64,000 nt of DNA from Paenibacillus rigui. GTDB lineage: Bacteria; Bacillota; Bacilli; Paenibacillales; NBRC-103111. The translations under genes were made by a program, and so were the position numbers. Shown piece by piece: positions 44,018-53,327 of the stretch. The notes beneath the pieces were generated by a model that saw only the letters and a program-made list of their open reading frames with translations, searched no databases and had not been told where the DNA came from. Position 1 is the stretch's first letter; the number at the start of each line of letters is the position of its first letter. The stretch covers positions 303,028-367,027 of the forward strand of contig NZ_NMQW01000008.1 in the NCBI RefSeq assembly GCF_002234615.1, read 5' to 3'.

Positions 44018-44803
44018 ATGCTGCAGGTTCATCATGTCGTACAGGATACGGGAGTTCATTGGTTCGATGAAGGGGAGCGGGGCGTCCATTTGCATTCGGT
44101 CGTCCTGATGACTTACGGCAAATGCATTTACTGGGTGGAAGGGGAAAAAATGATGCTCGAAAAAGGCGACCTGCTGCTGCTTCCCCAGCAAGTCGCCTAC
44201 TATGGCAAGTCGATTCCGACTGTAACCCATGCAAAGTATGTCGTTTCCTTTAGCGTAAATGACCGGGCCGGTCTGCTGCCCATCCTTTCGGAGGCGAGGC
44301 CGCTGCATTGGCGAACGGAACGGTTCGAGCTGCTCCAGCAGCGCTTCCGCACGTTGTTCGAGCAATGGAGCGAGAAGCTTCCTTACTGCGAAGCAATGTG
44401 CCAGGCACTGCTTCTGGAATCATTGACCCATTGGAATCGGGAGATGGATGAGGGGCGCCGGTCTACTGTGAAGCAGCGGCATGCGGAGCAGATGAAGTTG
44501 TATATCCAGAATCATTACCGGGAACGGGTGACCAAGGATGATCTTGGCTCCGTTATAGATAAAAGCCCGAACTATGCGGCGGTGCTTTTTCGCGAAATGA
44601 CCGGTCAAACGATCGGCGATTATATTCATGCGGAGAGAATCAAGCGTTCCATTTATTTGCTCCAGCATTCCCGCATGACCGTGGCGGATATAGCCGAATA
44701 TTTGGGTTACTGCGACCCGTCTTACTTCCATAAGGTATTCAAAAGGGAAGTCGGGCTGTCCCCCTCCGCTTACGTGAAGGAAAGAGAGCATCCTGCTCAG
44801 TAA
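44018..44803 (+). CDS. AraC-family transcriptional regulator with cupin sensor domain
   Basis: 261 residues. N-terminal cupin-like AraC_binding domain (GVHWFDEGERGVHLHSVVLMTYG, EKGDLLLLPQQVAYYG) and a C-terminal double HTH at about 160-258 (VTKDDLGSVIDKSPNYAAVLFREMTGQTIGDYI ... ADIAEYLGYCDPSYFHKVFKREVG). GAAGGGGCGGGG precedes the ATG; TATAAT at 43982-43987 is a probable -10. It is divergent from pyk by 122 bp, so that gene is the most obvious target, but the effector is unknown. Confidence 0.9.
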   Translation: MLQVHHVVQDTGVHWFDEGERGVHLHSVVLMTYGKCIYWVEGEKMMLEKGDLLLLPQQVAYYGKSIPTVTHAKYVVSFSVNDRAGLLPILSEARPLHWRTERFELLQQRFRTLFEQWSEKLPYCEAMCQALLLESLTHWNREMDEGRRSTVKQRHAEQMKLYIQNHYRERVTKDDLGSVIDKSPNYAAVLFREMTGQTIGDYIHAERIKRSIYLLQHSRMTVADIAEYLGYCDPSYFHKVFKREVGLSPSAYVKEREHPAQ

Positions 44804-44817
44804 AAAAATATCCCCCC

Positions 44818-45276
44818 TTACAACTCCAGCCCGGTTCCCTGCTTGAATCTGCGGATGGTTAAATGCGTCTCCACACGAACAACGCCCTCCAGGGCGTATA
44901 TTTTTTTGTACAAAAAGTGCTCCAAATCCGGCTCGTTCTTTAACAAAGCATGCATGTGCAGCGTGCTGGGCCCTGTCATTTGATAAATGCTCACGACATT
45001 CGGTTCTTCCGCCAACGCATTCCCCACCGACTCCGCGTGGCGCGGCTCCACTTCTACCTCGAAAAAAACCGGTACGGACTGACCCAGCTTCGTTGCATTT
45101 ACACGAATGGTGAAGTTTTCGATAATCCCGGCTTGAACCAACGCCTCGACCCGTTTCTGGATTGCAACCCGGGATAAATTCAACAGCTCTCCGATCCTTG
45201 AATAGGACATTCTGCCGTTGTCCAGCAGCATTCTTATGATTTCTTGATCCACTTGATCAATGTTAGGCAGTTCCAC
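44818..45276 (-). CDS. Lrp/AsnC-family transcriptional regulator
   Basis: 152 residues. N-terminal HTH (VDQEIIRMLLDNGRMSYSRIGELLNLSRVAIQKRVEAL) and C-terminal RAM effector domain (PVFFEVEVEPRHAESVGNALAEEPNVVSIYQMTGPSTLHMHALLKNEPDLEHF). Such regulators sense amino acids or other small molecules. It is divergent from the purine-degradation genes (292-bp gap), so it is a candidate regulator of that operon, although B. subtilis uses PucR for the equivalent pathway. The ribosome site, GGGATG, is weak. Confidence 0.92.
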   Translation of the reverse strand: MELPNIDQVDQEIIRMLLDNGRMSYSRIGELLNLSRVAIQKRVEALVQAGIIENFTIRVNATKLGQSVPVFFEVEVEPRHAESVGNALAEEPNVVSIYQMTGPSTLHMHALLKNEPDLEHFLYKKIYALEGVVRVETHLTIRRFKQGTGLEL

Positions 45277-45447
45277 AGGATCACATCCCTTCGAATTACG
45301 ACGTCATATATTATTACATAGTATCATCGAAAAATGGAGCAGCCTAGTCTTAATTACTTACCAAGGTTTTTGTTATAAATCGTAACAAAAAACGATTGAA
45401 TATGTGTTATTCGTAAACAAATATGGCATAAGTGATTAACATTTGCG

Positions 45448-45497
45448 TTGACGGAGCACGATTTTCAATCCACAATCGTGTCATACAACATAACATT
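45448..45497 (+). promoter_or_regulatory. Promoter plus conserved operator-like motif, copy A (purine operon)
   Basis: TTGACG (45448-45453), 17-bp spacer, CACAAT (45471-45476). The 24 bp from 45474 (AATCGTGT... ending ACATAACATT) match a second copy at 48193 in 21 positions. CACGATT (45457-45463) and AATCGTG (45474-45480) also form an inverted repeat across the -10. The rest of the 45277-45568 gap is AT-rich with no gene. Confidence 0.6.
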
Positions 45498-45537
45498 CTG
45501 AGGTTGGGTTAATCTGAATCATGAATTTCGAGTGAGT

Positions 45538-45549
45538 AAACATAACATT
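45538..45549 (+). promoter_or_regulatory. Partial third copy of the purine-operon motif
   Basis: AAACATAACATT repeats the right half of the motif found at 45474 and 48193, 20 bp before the deaminase start codon. Confidence 0.35.
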
Positions 45550-45568
45550 TAAATATGAGGTGATTGGC

Positions 45569-46954
45569 GTGTCCTCGAAGCTTATCTATAACGGAACGGT
45601 TTTGACGATGGATGGGGAATGTAAAGTGTGGAAGCCGGGTTATGTATACATCGAGCATGATGTCATTAAGGAAGTTGGCGCATGGCCGCAGGACGGCTCC
45701 AAGGATGATTTGCTTGCAGATGCCGGCTGGGTTCATAACGCGGAGGGAAAGGCTGTCATCCCCGGTCTGGTCAATACGCACACGCACTTGTTCCAAACGT
45801 TTATGCGCGGGGTATCGGACGATATGCCGCTTGCCCAGTGGCTCCGCCAAATCATATGGCCCTCATGCCTTGCCATGGAAGAGGAGGATTTCTACTTGGC
45901 CGCTCTCATCGGCTGTGTCGAGAATTTGAAATCGGGAGCCACTTACATCATGGATCATCACTATGTGCATACGCATCCGGAAAATGATAACGGTGTGCTT
46001 CGAGCCATGGCGGAATCGGGCATTCGGGGCTGTATGGCCCGGGGCGGCGTAGATTTGAGCTATGAACCGAGGCTAAGGGAGGCGGAGCCGGATATTTTCA
46101 CCAACACCGATAAGCTGCTGGACGCATGGCAGGGCGCCGCCTCAGGGCGTATCGAAATAGCGATGGGGCCGCTGAATTTATACGGATGCTCCAGGGGGTT
46201 TCTGGAGAACGCGGCCAAGTACAGCGAGCGGCGGCAGTTGATCTCCCATGTGCACGTTGCCGAGACAAGCGAGCAGATTGAAAATACAATGAGCCGCTTC
46301 GGTCTTCGGAATTTGGAGCTGCTGGATGCGGTGGGACTGCTGGGGCCCAGAACCCAGGTGGTGCATGGCGTTTGGCTGGATGATGGGGAGCTGGAGGCTA
46401 TTGCCAAAGCGAGAGCTTCGGTCGTGCATTGCCCGGTATCCAATATGTACTTGGCTTCAGGCGTAGCGCGGGTGCCGGAGATGCTGAAGCGGGGTATCAA
46501 CGTGGCGCTAGGCACCGACGGGCCGGGGAGCAACAACTGCCAGGACAACCTCGAGGTACTGAAATTTACGGCCTGTTTGCATAAGGTCAATGGGCTGGAC
46601 TCGACTTTGCTCCCTCCGATGGAGGTGCTGCAAATGGCGACGGTGAACGGAGCCAAGGCGATGGGCAGGGAGCACGACTTGGGGAGCCTGGAGCCGGGGA
46701 AAAAGGCGGACGTGGTCATCGTCGATATGATGAAGGCTCACATTAGTCCTGTCCATCGTGCGAGCTCCGCACTTGTCTATAATGCCAATGGGAATGATGT
46801 AGATACCGTACTCGTTAATGGTCAGGTGGTGGTGGAGAATGGGGCTTGTACTTTCGTAGATGAACAGGAGCTCATTCGCAGGGCGCAAGCAAGAGTGGAT
46901 CGTCTGCGGCAGAAGCTTTCACCGGAATATCCTGTATTTCGTATCGTCGAATAA
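45569..46954 (+). CDS. Amidohydrolase-family deaminase (8-oxoguanine/guanine deaminase or TRZ/ATZ type)
   Basis: 461 residues from GTG 45569 (GAGGTGA 5 bp upstream; an upstream GTG at 45560 overlaps the ribosome site). It is a COG0402-type zinc amidohydrolase: NTHTHLF (metal HxH), HVHVAET, HGVWL and LGTDGPGSNN carry the ligands. DHHYVHTHPENDN and CMARGGVD resemble 8-oxoguanine deaminases more than classical guanine deaminase. Products would be urate or xanthine, which fits its place as first gene of a urate-degradation set. The exact substrate is inferred from context. Confidence 0.8.
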   Translation: MSSKLIYNGTVLTMDGECKVWKPGYVYIEHDVIKEVGAWPQDGSKDDLLADAGWVHNAEGKAVIPGLVNTHTHLFQTFMRGVSDDMPLAQWLRQIIWPSCLAMEEEDFYLAALIGCVENLKSGATYIMDHHYVHTHPENDNGVLRAMAESGIRGCMARGGVDLSYEPRLREAEPDIFTNTDKLLDAWQGAASGRIEIAMGPLNLYGCSRGFLENAAKYSERRQLISHVHVAETSEQIENTMSRFGLRNLELLDAVGLLGPRTQVVHGVWLDDGELEAIAKARASVVHCPVSNMYLASGVARVPEMLKRGINVALGTDGPGSNNCQDNLEVLKFTACLHKVNGLDSTLLPPMEVLQMATVNGAKAMGREHDLGSLEPGKKADVVIVDMMKAHISPVHRASSALVYNANGNDVDTVLVNGQVVVENGACTFVDEQELIRRAQARVDRLRQKLSPEYPVFRIVE

Positions 46955-47017
46955 CCTGGCAGCATGACGGATGGGAGTATACGAATCATAAAACTTAAAT
47001 CGATGGAGGCGTTGATT

Positions 47018-48022
47018 ATGACGATGAAACCAGTTGAAAGATTGAATGATCCGGTGTTGGAACGCGAGTGGCATCCCGTTTTTGCGGCGGAACAGCTGGG
47101 CGATAAGCCGCAGGGCGTCATTGTGCTGGGGGAACGAGTGGCAATCTACCGGACGCCCAAAGGAGTGCATGCGGTTCGTGACTTGTGCATTCACCGGGGG
47201 GCGATGCTGTCGAAAGGCTGGGTGGAGAAGGATGTGCTGGTCTGTCCGTACCATGGCTGGAAGTATAATACCGAAGGGCAATGCGTCTGTATTCCGGCGC
47301 AGCGTAAGGATGAACGGATTCCGGTAAGGGCTGCGGCGACGGTTTACCCGTGTGTGGAGAAATACGGCTTGATCTGGGTATGCATCGGAGAACCGGCGAA
47401 GCCGCTGCCGGATTTCGAGGAGTTTGACAACCCGGCTTACCGGCCGCTCGCTTGCGGGCCTTATCACGTCAATGCCGCTGCGACCCGGATTATTGAGAAC
47501 TTCACGGATTTTGCCCATTTGATGTTTGTGCATGGCGGGCTGCTCGGCCACCCGGATTTTGCGGAGCTGCCGGATTTCAAAATTTTCAAGGAGCCGGACC
47601 GAATCTATACGGAGGATATTCCTATTTTTCAACCTGTAGCCCATTCAGGCTCCGAGGCCCGGGAAGGTACAACCTACGTGTATGTAAAAGAAGTGTTCCG
47701 GCCGCTGGCCGCCCGCTTGTCGAAGCGGGATGCAGACACGGGGCAGACGCTGTGGATTTTGCTGACAATTAATCCGGTAAGCGACATGGAGAGTGCGGTA
47801 TACATGGTCGTATCGAGAAATTATGCTTTCGATGTGCCGGACCAGCAGTTTATCGATTTTCAAAATACGGTGTTCGAGCAGGATGCCTGGATCATTGAAA
47901 CGCAGAAGCCGGAGCTGCTTCCACTGGATTTGCAGGCTGAGCTGAATCATAAAGCGGATGTTCTCTCGGTCGCTTACCGCCGTTGGCTTACTGAGCTGGG
48001 GGTCAAGGTGGGGACGGTGTAA
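47018..48022 (+). CDS. Rieske non-heme iron oxygenase, candidate urate hydroxylase (HpxD-like)
   Basis: 334 residues from ATG 47018 (GGAGG 8 bp upstream). The Rieske 2Fe-2S site is CIHRGAMLSKG followed by CPYHGWKY (residues about 64-90). The mononuclear iron site is DFAHLMFVH, with a later Asp in FEQDAWIIE. Size and layout match the VanA/HpxD branch. In Klebsiella, HpxD is the Rieske protein implicated in oxidising urate. Here the gene lies between a purine deaminase and uraD-uraH, exactly where urate oxidase would be expected, and no pucL-type gene is present. No ferredoxin-reductase partner is in the window, so electrons must come from elsewhere. Confidence 0.85.
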   Translation: MTMKPVERLNDPVLEREWHPVFAAEQLGDKPQGVIVLGERVAIYRTPKGVHAVRDLCIHRGAMLSKGWVEKDVLVCPYHGWKYNTEGQCVCIPAQRKDERIPVRAAATVYPCVEKYGLIWVCIGEPAKPLPDFEEFDNPAYRPLACGPYHVNAAATRIIENFTDFAHLMFVHGGLLGHPDFAELPDFKIFKEPDRIYTEDIPIFQPVAHSGSEAREGTTYVYVKEVFRPLAARLSKRDADTGQTLWILLTINPVSDMESAVYMVVSRNYAFDVPDQQFIDFQNTVFEQDAWIIETQKPELLPLDLQAELNHKADVLSVAYRRWLTELGVKVGTV

Positions 48023-48166
48023 AGAAAATATGGAAACGAGCAGGGCTCGGTTGAAGCGCATATGGAATGTGGAAATGCTTTTATAAAAAAAGAGTCACGG
48101 GAACCTAAGAATGTGTGCTTCATTCGTCTTAGTGCACAAAAACCGTCCGAATGTCCGCTGATCCTG

Positions 48167-48216
48167 TTGACAGTGGCCCCCCTCGACCTCATAATCGTGT
48201 AATAAAACATAACATA
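48167..48216 (+). promoter_or_regulatory. Internal promoter plus conserved operator-like motif, copy B (before uraD)
   Basis: TTGACA (48167-48172), 17-bp spacer, CATAAT (48190-48195). The 24 bp from 48193 share 21 positions with copy A at 45474, again overlapping the -10 and start site. It splits the purine set into two transcription units with the same control. Confidence 0.6.
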
Positions 48217-48254
48217 TACGCGGTTTGAAATTGAATCTGGAGGCGATATCTGTC

Positions 48255-48755
48255 ATGGAAATCACATTAGGACATGTGAACAGGATGACCTCGGAGGCAT
48301 TCATCGAATCACTTGGCTGGATTTTCGAGCATTCGCCGTGGGTTGCCAAGAGGGCTTGGACGGCCAGGCCTTTCTCGACGCTGGAGCAGCTGCACCGTGC
48401 CATGGTGAGAGTGGTAGAGGAGGCGGCGCTTTCGGAACAGCTGGAGCTGCTCCGGGCACATCCGGATTTGGCGGGAAGACTTCAGATGACCGACGCCTCG
48501 GTCAAAGAACAGCAGGGGGTCGGGCTGGACCGGCTTACCGCAGCGGAGTATGAACAATTCACAGCCTGGAACCGGGCGTATACGGAGCGGTTCGGGTTTC
48601 CTTTTATTATGGCGGTTCGCGGACAAACCAAGGATACAATAGCAGCGGCCATGCGTCAGCGGGTTGGCAATGAGCCGGAGAGGGAGCTGGAGACGGCGCT
48701 GCATGAGGTTTCCAAAATTGCCCGGTTTCGATTGAACGATCTCATACATCAATAA
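48255..48755 (+). CDS. uraD: 2-oxo-4-hydroxy-4-carboxy-5-ureidoimidazoline (OHCU) decarboxylase
   Basis: 166 residues, helical UraD fold, stand-alone (in B. subtilis it is the N-terminal half of PucL). Conserved LGWIFEHSPWVA, the catalytic His segment RAHPDLAGR and GFPFIMAVRG are present. It decarboxylates OHCU to (S)-allantoin, the third step from urate. GGAGG lies 11 bp before the ATG. It is first gene after the internal promoter and 32 bp from uraH. Confidence 0.95.
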   Translation: MEITLGHVNRMTSEAFIESLGWIFEHSPWVAKRAWTARPFSTLEQLHRAMVRVVEEAALSEQLELLRAHPDLAGRLQMTDASVKEQQGVGLDRLTAAEYEQFTAWNRAYTERFGFPFIMAVRGQTKDTIAAAMRQRVGNEPERELETALHEVSKIARFRLNDLIHQ

Positions 48756-48787
48756 AAGTAATGGAAGAAGAAAGAAGGAGGATGCCG

Positions 48788-49171
48788 ATGGCGGGACGGT
48801 TAACGACACATGTGCTGGAGCTATCCTGCGGAAAGCCGGCCGAAGGCATGCGGCTGGAATTGTACCGGTTCAATGAGCTTGGCGAACGGCTTCACCTGCT
48901 AGGCGGCTCAACGAATGCGGACGGTCGGGTGGATAGCCCTTTGTTGGAAGGAGAACTGCTGCGTACCGGTGTTTATGAGCTCGTGTTTCATGTAGCGGAA
49001 TATTACCGTGCGCAGCAGCAGCGGGGCGGTAAGGGCGGCGAGCCGGAGGGAGCTTCCATTCCGTTTCTGGATGAAGTTCCGATCCGCTTCGGTGTTGGAG
49101 ATGCGGACAGTCATTACCATGTTCCGCTGCTTGTTGCTCCAGGGGGCTACAGCACGTACCGGGGGAGCTAG
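48788..49171 (+). CDS. uraH: 5-hydroxyisourate hydrolase
   Basis: 127 residues. The start at ATG 48788 fits AAGGAGG (6 bp); ATG 48782 abuts it. Transthyretin-like fold with the N-terminal LTTHVLELSCGKPAEGM, the central Arg/His segment and the C-terminal signature tetrapeptide YRGS. It hydrolyses 5-hydroxyisourate to OHCU. An extra loop (QQQRGGKGGEPEGAS, about residues 78-92) lengthens it slightly compared with typical 113-120-residue enzymes. Confidence 0.95.
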   Translation: MAGRLTTHVLELSCGKPAEGMRLELYRFNELGERLHLLGGSTNADGRVDSPLLEGELLRTGVYELVFHVAEYYRAQQQRGGKGGEPEGASIPFLDEVPIRFGVGDADSHYHVPLLVAPGGYSTYRGS

Positions 49172-49256
49172 ACCCGGCAACGGGCTGCAGCAGGGAACGG
49201 ATGCATCGTTTGTACAGAGGCTTTTCGGGATTGGAAAGAGCGAGGAGGGAAGTTCC

Positions 49257-50696
49257 ATGTCTAGGGCGACTTTGGATACGGTAATTATGAACGGAATGGT
49301 GGTACTCCGCGGTGAGGTTCGTCAGCTGGACATCGGAATCCGCGACGGAGTGATCGTTGAACTGGCTGACAAGCTCGAAGCAGGCCATGCCCGGATTATC
49401 GATGCGGGAGGGCAATATGTGCTGCCGGGGGCGGTGGATGTGCATGTACATTTCAATGAACCCGGTATGGGACATTGGGAAGGCTTTGCAACCGGTTCGG
49501 CGGCTTTGGCTGCAGGGGGTGTGACTACTTATGTGGATATGCCTTTGAACGGCGCTCCCCCTACGGTCCATACGGCCGCCCTCGAGCAAAAGCTCAATGC
49601 TGCGAAAGGACAATCGTATGTGGACTATGCGTTGTGGGGAGGCTTGGTTCCCGGCAACAAGGACCAGTTGGAGGCTTTGGCGGAAGCCGGTGTCGTCGGC
49701 TTCAAGGCGTTTCTCTCTTCCCCTGGGGGAGAGGGAGAGGATATATTCCGTGAGGTGGATGACCTCACTTTATTTGAAGGCATGAAACGGATTGCCGCGC
49801 TGGGCGGCGTATTGGCGCTACATGCGGAGAGCGATTCGCTCACGGCCCGGCTGGCGCAGCGCGCGCAGAGCGCAGGCTTGACGTCTGCGCTGGATTTCGC
49901 GGCGAGCCGCCCGGTGCTCGCGGAGCTGGAAGCGGTCAATCGGGCATTGTTCTATGCCCGGCATACCGGATGTGCTCTGCATTTCGTGCACATCAGCAGC
50001 GAGGCGTCGATCGAGCTGATCGACCGCGCGAAAGCTGCGGGGATGGATGTAACGGTCGAGACGTGCCCCCACTACCTGGCTCTTACCGAGAATGACATGC
50101 AGACGCTGGGCCCTGTCGCCAAATGCGCGCCGCCGCTGCGTAACGAATCGGAACAGCAGCGATTGTGGTCGGCTGTTCAGGGGGGGCGCGTCGATGTGAT
50201 TGCGTCCGACCACTCCCCTTGCCCTGCGGGCATGAAGGAACCGGAGAGCGGCAGCTTCTTCGATGCCTGGGGCGGTATCTCCGGTGCGCAGAGCACGCTG
50301 GAGGTCATGCTGCACGAAGCGCATGTCCTGAAGGGCATGCCGCTTACGGAGCTGATGGAAATGCTCTCCTACCGGCCTGCCCAACGTTTCGGCTTGGAGC
50401 ATCGCAAAGGCGAGATCCGAATCGGCGCCGATGCGGATCTGGTTGTAGTGGATCCGAAGGCTAACTATACGCTCCAGACGGAGCAGCTGTATTCCCGCCA
50501 TAAGCATAGCCCTTATGTGGGCAGGACCTTTTCCTGGCGGGTGGCGATAACCTTATGCCGGGGACAAGAGGTGTATCATGTCGGCAATGGGCTTGTCGGT
50601 GCGTTGGGGCATGGACAATGGGTGAAGCCGAGGAAATACGAGGCAGGCAGTGCGGCACAAAGGGCTGTAGCGGCTGAATCGGCAGCAAGGCAATGA
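49257..50696 (+). CDS. allB: Allantoinase
   Basis: 479 residues from ATG 49257 (GAGGAGG 7-8 bp upstream); a longer open frame to 49008 overlaps uraH and is not used. Cyclic amidohydrolase with VDVHVHFNEPG, carboxylated Lys in GFKAFLSS, LALHAESDS, FVHISSEAS and IASDHSPC as the dinuclear metal ligands. It opens the allantoin ring to allantoate. About 25 extra residues at the C-terminus (rich in Ala) extend past the usual end near 450. Confidence 0.95.
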   Translation: MSRATLDTVIMNGMVVLRGEVRQLDIGIRDGVIVELADKLEAGHARIIDAGGQYVLPGAVDVHVHFNEPGMGHWEGFATGSAALAAGGVTTYVDMPLNGAPPTVHTAALEQKLNAAKGQSYVDYALWGGLVPGNKDQLEALAEAGVVGFKAFLSSPGGEGEDIFREVDDLTLFEGMKRIAALGGVLALHAESDSLTARLAQRAQSAGLTSALDFAASRPVLAELEAVNRALFYARHTGCALHFVHISSEASIELIDRAKAAGMDVTVETCPHYLALTENDMQTLGPVAKCAPPLRNESEQQRLWSAVQGGRVDVIASDHSPCPAGMKEPESGSFFDAWGGISGAQSTLEVMLHEAHVLKGMPLTELMEMLSYRPAQRFGLEHRKGEIRIGADADLVVVDPKANYTLQTEQLYSRHKHSPYVGRTFSWRVAITLCRGQEVYHVGNGLVGALGHGQWVKPRKYEAGSAAQRAVAAESAARQ

Positions 50697-50723
50697 CCAG
50701 CCCGGGAAGAGCGAGGGGGGACG

Positions 50724-52037
50724 ATGATGAAGGAATGGTTGTCCATGATCCATGAAGAGGCAAAAGAACAGTGCGCAAGGCTCGGCCAGCAAACGGAACA
50801 ATTGCTGCTGTGGCTGTCGCGGTATGGTGCGGACCCGAGCGGCGGAGTGACCAGGCTGCTCTATTCCGAGAGCTGGCTTGAAGCCCAGCAGGCTTTGGCG
50901 GAACGGATGAAACAAACCGGCTTGACCGTATCGTTCGATCGGTCCGGCAATGTTTACGGACGCTTGGAAGGCTTGAATCCGAAGGCTCCCGCCATTGTTA
51001 CAGGCTCTCATATCGATACGGTTACGCAGGGCGGACGCTATGACGGAGCTTACGGCATTGCCGCCGCACTGCTTTCTTTGGAATATATCCTTGAGCATCA
51101 TGGCAGGCCCGAGCGGTCGATCGAGATCGTTTCCATGTGCGAGGAGGAAGGAAGCCGTTTTCCTAAAGCGTACTGGGGCTCGGGCAGCATTACCGGCGCT
51201 TTGGGCCTGCAGGATGTGGCAGGGCTTCGGGATGCCGACGGGATCCGCTTCGAGGATGCGATGCAGGCGGCAGGCTTCGGCCGACCCGAGCAGAAGGACC
51301 CTGTCCGTTCCGATATTGCGGCATTCATCGAGCTTCACGTAGAGCAGGGGATTGTATTGGAAAAAGAAGGCTTGTCCGTCGGGATCGTGGATGCGATCGC
51401 AGGCCAACGGCGGTTCACCTTCGAGGTGAACGGAGAGGCCAACCATGCGGGAACGACGCCGATGCTTCTGAGGCGGGATGCTTTGGCCGGCGCCGTGGAT
51501 ATGATGCAATGGCTGCGGGCATCCGCATTGAAATACGGTGCCCCGTTGGTAGCTACGGTAGGCCGCTTGGAGCTCGTGCCGAATACGTCCAATGTCATTC
51601 CGGGCCAGGTTACCTTTACGGTTGATGTTCGGCATGACCAGGCTGACGTGCTGGATCGTTTCTGCACAGCGATGCTGGAGCAGTTCGAGCGCATAGCGGC
51701 TGCACAGGAGCTAGGCCTGCAGCATTCGCTTTGGATGGATGCGGCCCCGGCGCCGATGACTTCGTCCTTGTCTTCTCTAACCGAATCGATATGCCAACAG
51801 TACGGTATTCCTTACCGGCATATGGTGAGCGGTGCGGGACATGATGCACAGATGTTTCAACGGGTGTGCCCGACGGCGATGATCTTCGTTCCGAGCCATC
51901 GGGGCATCAGTCATTCACCGCTCGAATATACCTCATTAGAAGATTTGGGCACAGGTGTTTTTGTGTTATCCCGACTGCTGTATGATTTGGGTTACTCCGC
52001 CGGCAGCACGGATGCGATGAAAGGAATGATACGATGA
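50724..52037 (+). CDS. allC: Allantoate amidohydrolase / Zn-dependent M20 amidase
   Basis: 437 residues; ATG 50724 and ATG 50727 are both usable (GAGGGGGG upstream). M20 peptidase-family fold with GSHIDTVTQGGRYDGAYG, CEEEGSRFPKAYWGSGSITG, ELHVEQGIVLE, NHAGTTPM and SGAGHDAQMF as the bimetal site and dimer-domain landmarks. It converts allantoate to (S)-ureidoglycine, CO2 and ammonia. Its stop overlaps the start of the next gene (ATGA), showing tight coupling with the aminotransferase that uses its product. Hydantoinase-type N-carbamoyl amidases look alike; context favours allantoate. Confidence 0.93.
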   Translation: MMKEWLSMIHEEAKEQCARLGQQTEQLLLWLSRYGADPSGGVTRLLYSESWLEAQQALAERMKQTGLTVSFDRSGNVYGRLEGLNPKAPAIVTGSHIDTVTQGGRYDGAYGIAAALLSLEYILEHHGRPERSIEIVSMCEEEGSRFPKAYWGSGSITGALGLQDVAGLRDADGIRFEDAMQAAGFGRPEQKDPVRSDIAAFIELHVEQGIVLEKEGLSVGIVDAIAGQRRFTFEVNGEANHAGTTPMLLRRDALAGAVDMMQWLRASALKYGAPLVATVGRLELVPNTSNVIPGQVTFTVDVRHDQADVLDRFCTAMLEQFERIAAAQELGLQHSLWMDAAPAPMTSSLSSLTESICQQYGIPYRHMVSGAGHDAQMFQRVCPTAMIFVPSHRGISHSPLEYTSLEDLGTGVFVLSRLLYDLGYSAGSTDAMKGMIR

Positions 52038-53266
52038 AAACCTACGGCGATTTAAATCCTTCTCCGCGGACCATCCTGACTCCCGGACCTGTGGAGGTCG
52101 ATCCCAGGGTGCTTCGGGCGATGTCTTTTCCTATATTAGGCCAGTTTGACCCGGAGTTTACCACGTTAATGAATGAAACGATGGAGATGCTGCGGCATCT
52201 TTTTCAAACGCATAACCAGTGGGCTTATCCTGTGGACGGTACTTCCCGAAGCGGGATCGAAGCGGTATTAACCAGTGTTATCGAGCCTGGGGATAAGGTG
52301 CTTATTCCTATCTATGGGCGGTTCGGCTATCTGCTGTGGGAAATTGCCGAGCGCTGCGGGGCGGAAGTCGTTACGATCGAAAAAGAATGGGGTCGGGTAT
52401 TCGACTCCAGTGAAGTGATAGAAGCTATAGACCGGGAGAAGCCGGATATTGTCGCAATCGTTCATGGAGAAACCTCGACGGGACGCATCCAACCGTTAGC
52501 TGACATTGGCGCAGCGTGCCGGGAACGCGACATTCTGATTATTGTTGACGCCGTTGCTACGATCGGCGGGGTCGATGTCAAGACGGACGAGTGGATGCTG
52601 GATGCGGTCATCGGCGGCACGCAAAAATGCTTGTCCGTTCCGAGCGGGATGTCGCCCATTACGTACAACGATCGCGTGGAGAAAAAGGTGCTCCGCCGCA
52701 AAAAAATCGAGCGGGGACTCCGGGATCAAACACCCGCTCCAGCGTCAATGGGACGAACGGTCCAAAGCAACTATTTGGATTTGAGCCAATTGCAGGATTA
52801 TTGGAGCCCGGCCCGTCTCAATCATCATACGGAAGCGACGTCCATGCTTTATGCGCTCCGCGAGGGCTTGCGGATTGCGCTCCAGGAAGGGCTTGAGCCT
52901 CGCTTCCAACGGCATCTGCTTCATGAACGGGCTTTGGTCAGCGGACTGGAGGCTATGGGGCTAACCTTTTACGGGGATGCGTCCTGCAAGCTGCCGGTGG
53001 TAACCTGCATTGAAATACCGGAGGGCTTGGACGGGGAGTCGGTCCGTTCCATGCTATTGGATGCATTCGGCATCGAGATCGCCAGCTCCTTCGGACCGTT
53101 GAAAGGCCGTATTTGGCGGATTGGTACGATGGGTTACAGCTGCAGCCGAAAAAATGTGCTCCACCTGCTGGGTGCGCTGGAGGCTGTTCTGCTCCGGCAT
53201 CAGGTCGACGTTCGTGCCGGCCGGGCACTTCAAGCCGCTTTGGATATTTACGCCGATAAGAAGTAG
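52034..53266 (+). CDS. pucG: (S)-ureidoglycine-glyoxylate aminotransferase
   Basis: 410 residues, fold-type I PLP aminotransferase of the alanine-glyoxylate group. Landmarks: LTPGPVEVDPRVL at the N-terminus, VDGTSRSGIEAVL, VHGETSTGRIQPL, VDAVATIGGVDVKTDEW and PLP lysine in GGTQKCLSVPSGMSPI. The allC-pucG overlap supports the ureidoglycine substrate; products would be oxalurate and glycine. Serine-glyoxylate aminotransferase is the nearest alternative. Confidence 0.9.
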   Translation: MKTYGDLNPSPRTILTPGPVEVDPRVLRAMSFPILGQFDPEFTTLMNETMEMLRHLFQTHNQWAYPVDGTSRSGIEAVLTSVIEPGDKVLIPIYGRFGYLLWEIAERCGAEVVTIEKEWGRVFDSSEVIEAIDREKPDIVAIVHGETSTGRIQPLADIGAACRERDILIIVDAVATIGGVDVKTDEWMLDAVIGGTQKCLSVPSGMSPITYNDRVEKKVLRRKKIERGLRDQTPAPASMGRTVQSNYLDLSQLQDYWSPARLNHHTEATSMLYALREGLRIALQEGLEPRFQRHLLHERALVSGLEAMGLTFYGDASCKLPVVTCIEIPEGLDGESVRSMLLDAFGIEIASSFGPLKGRIWRIGTMGYSCSRKNVLHLLGALEAVLLRHQVDVRAGRALQAALDIYADKK

Positions 53267-53327
53267 AGGCGCCGTTTTTATAATTCTAAAAAAAATGAAT
53301 GTGTTCAACACGAAGGAGGAACTCACC

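Noticed and set aside
49008..49256. Longer allantoinase reading from 49008
   Set aside because: It would overlap most of the uraH 3' half, and the ATG at 49257 has a good ribosome site and the normal family N-terminus.
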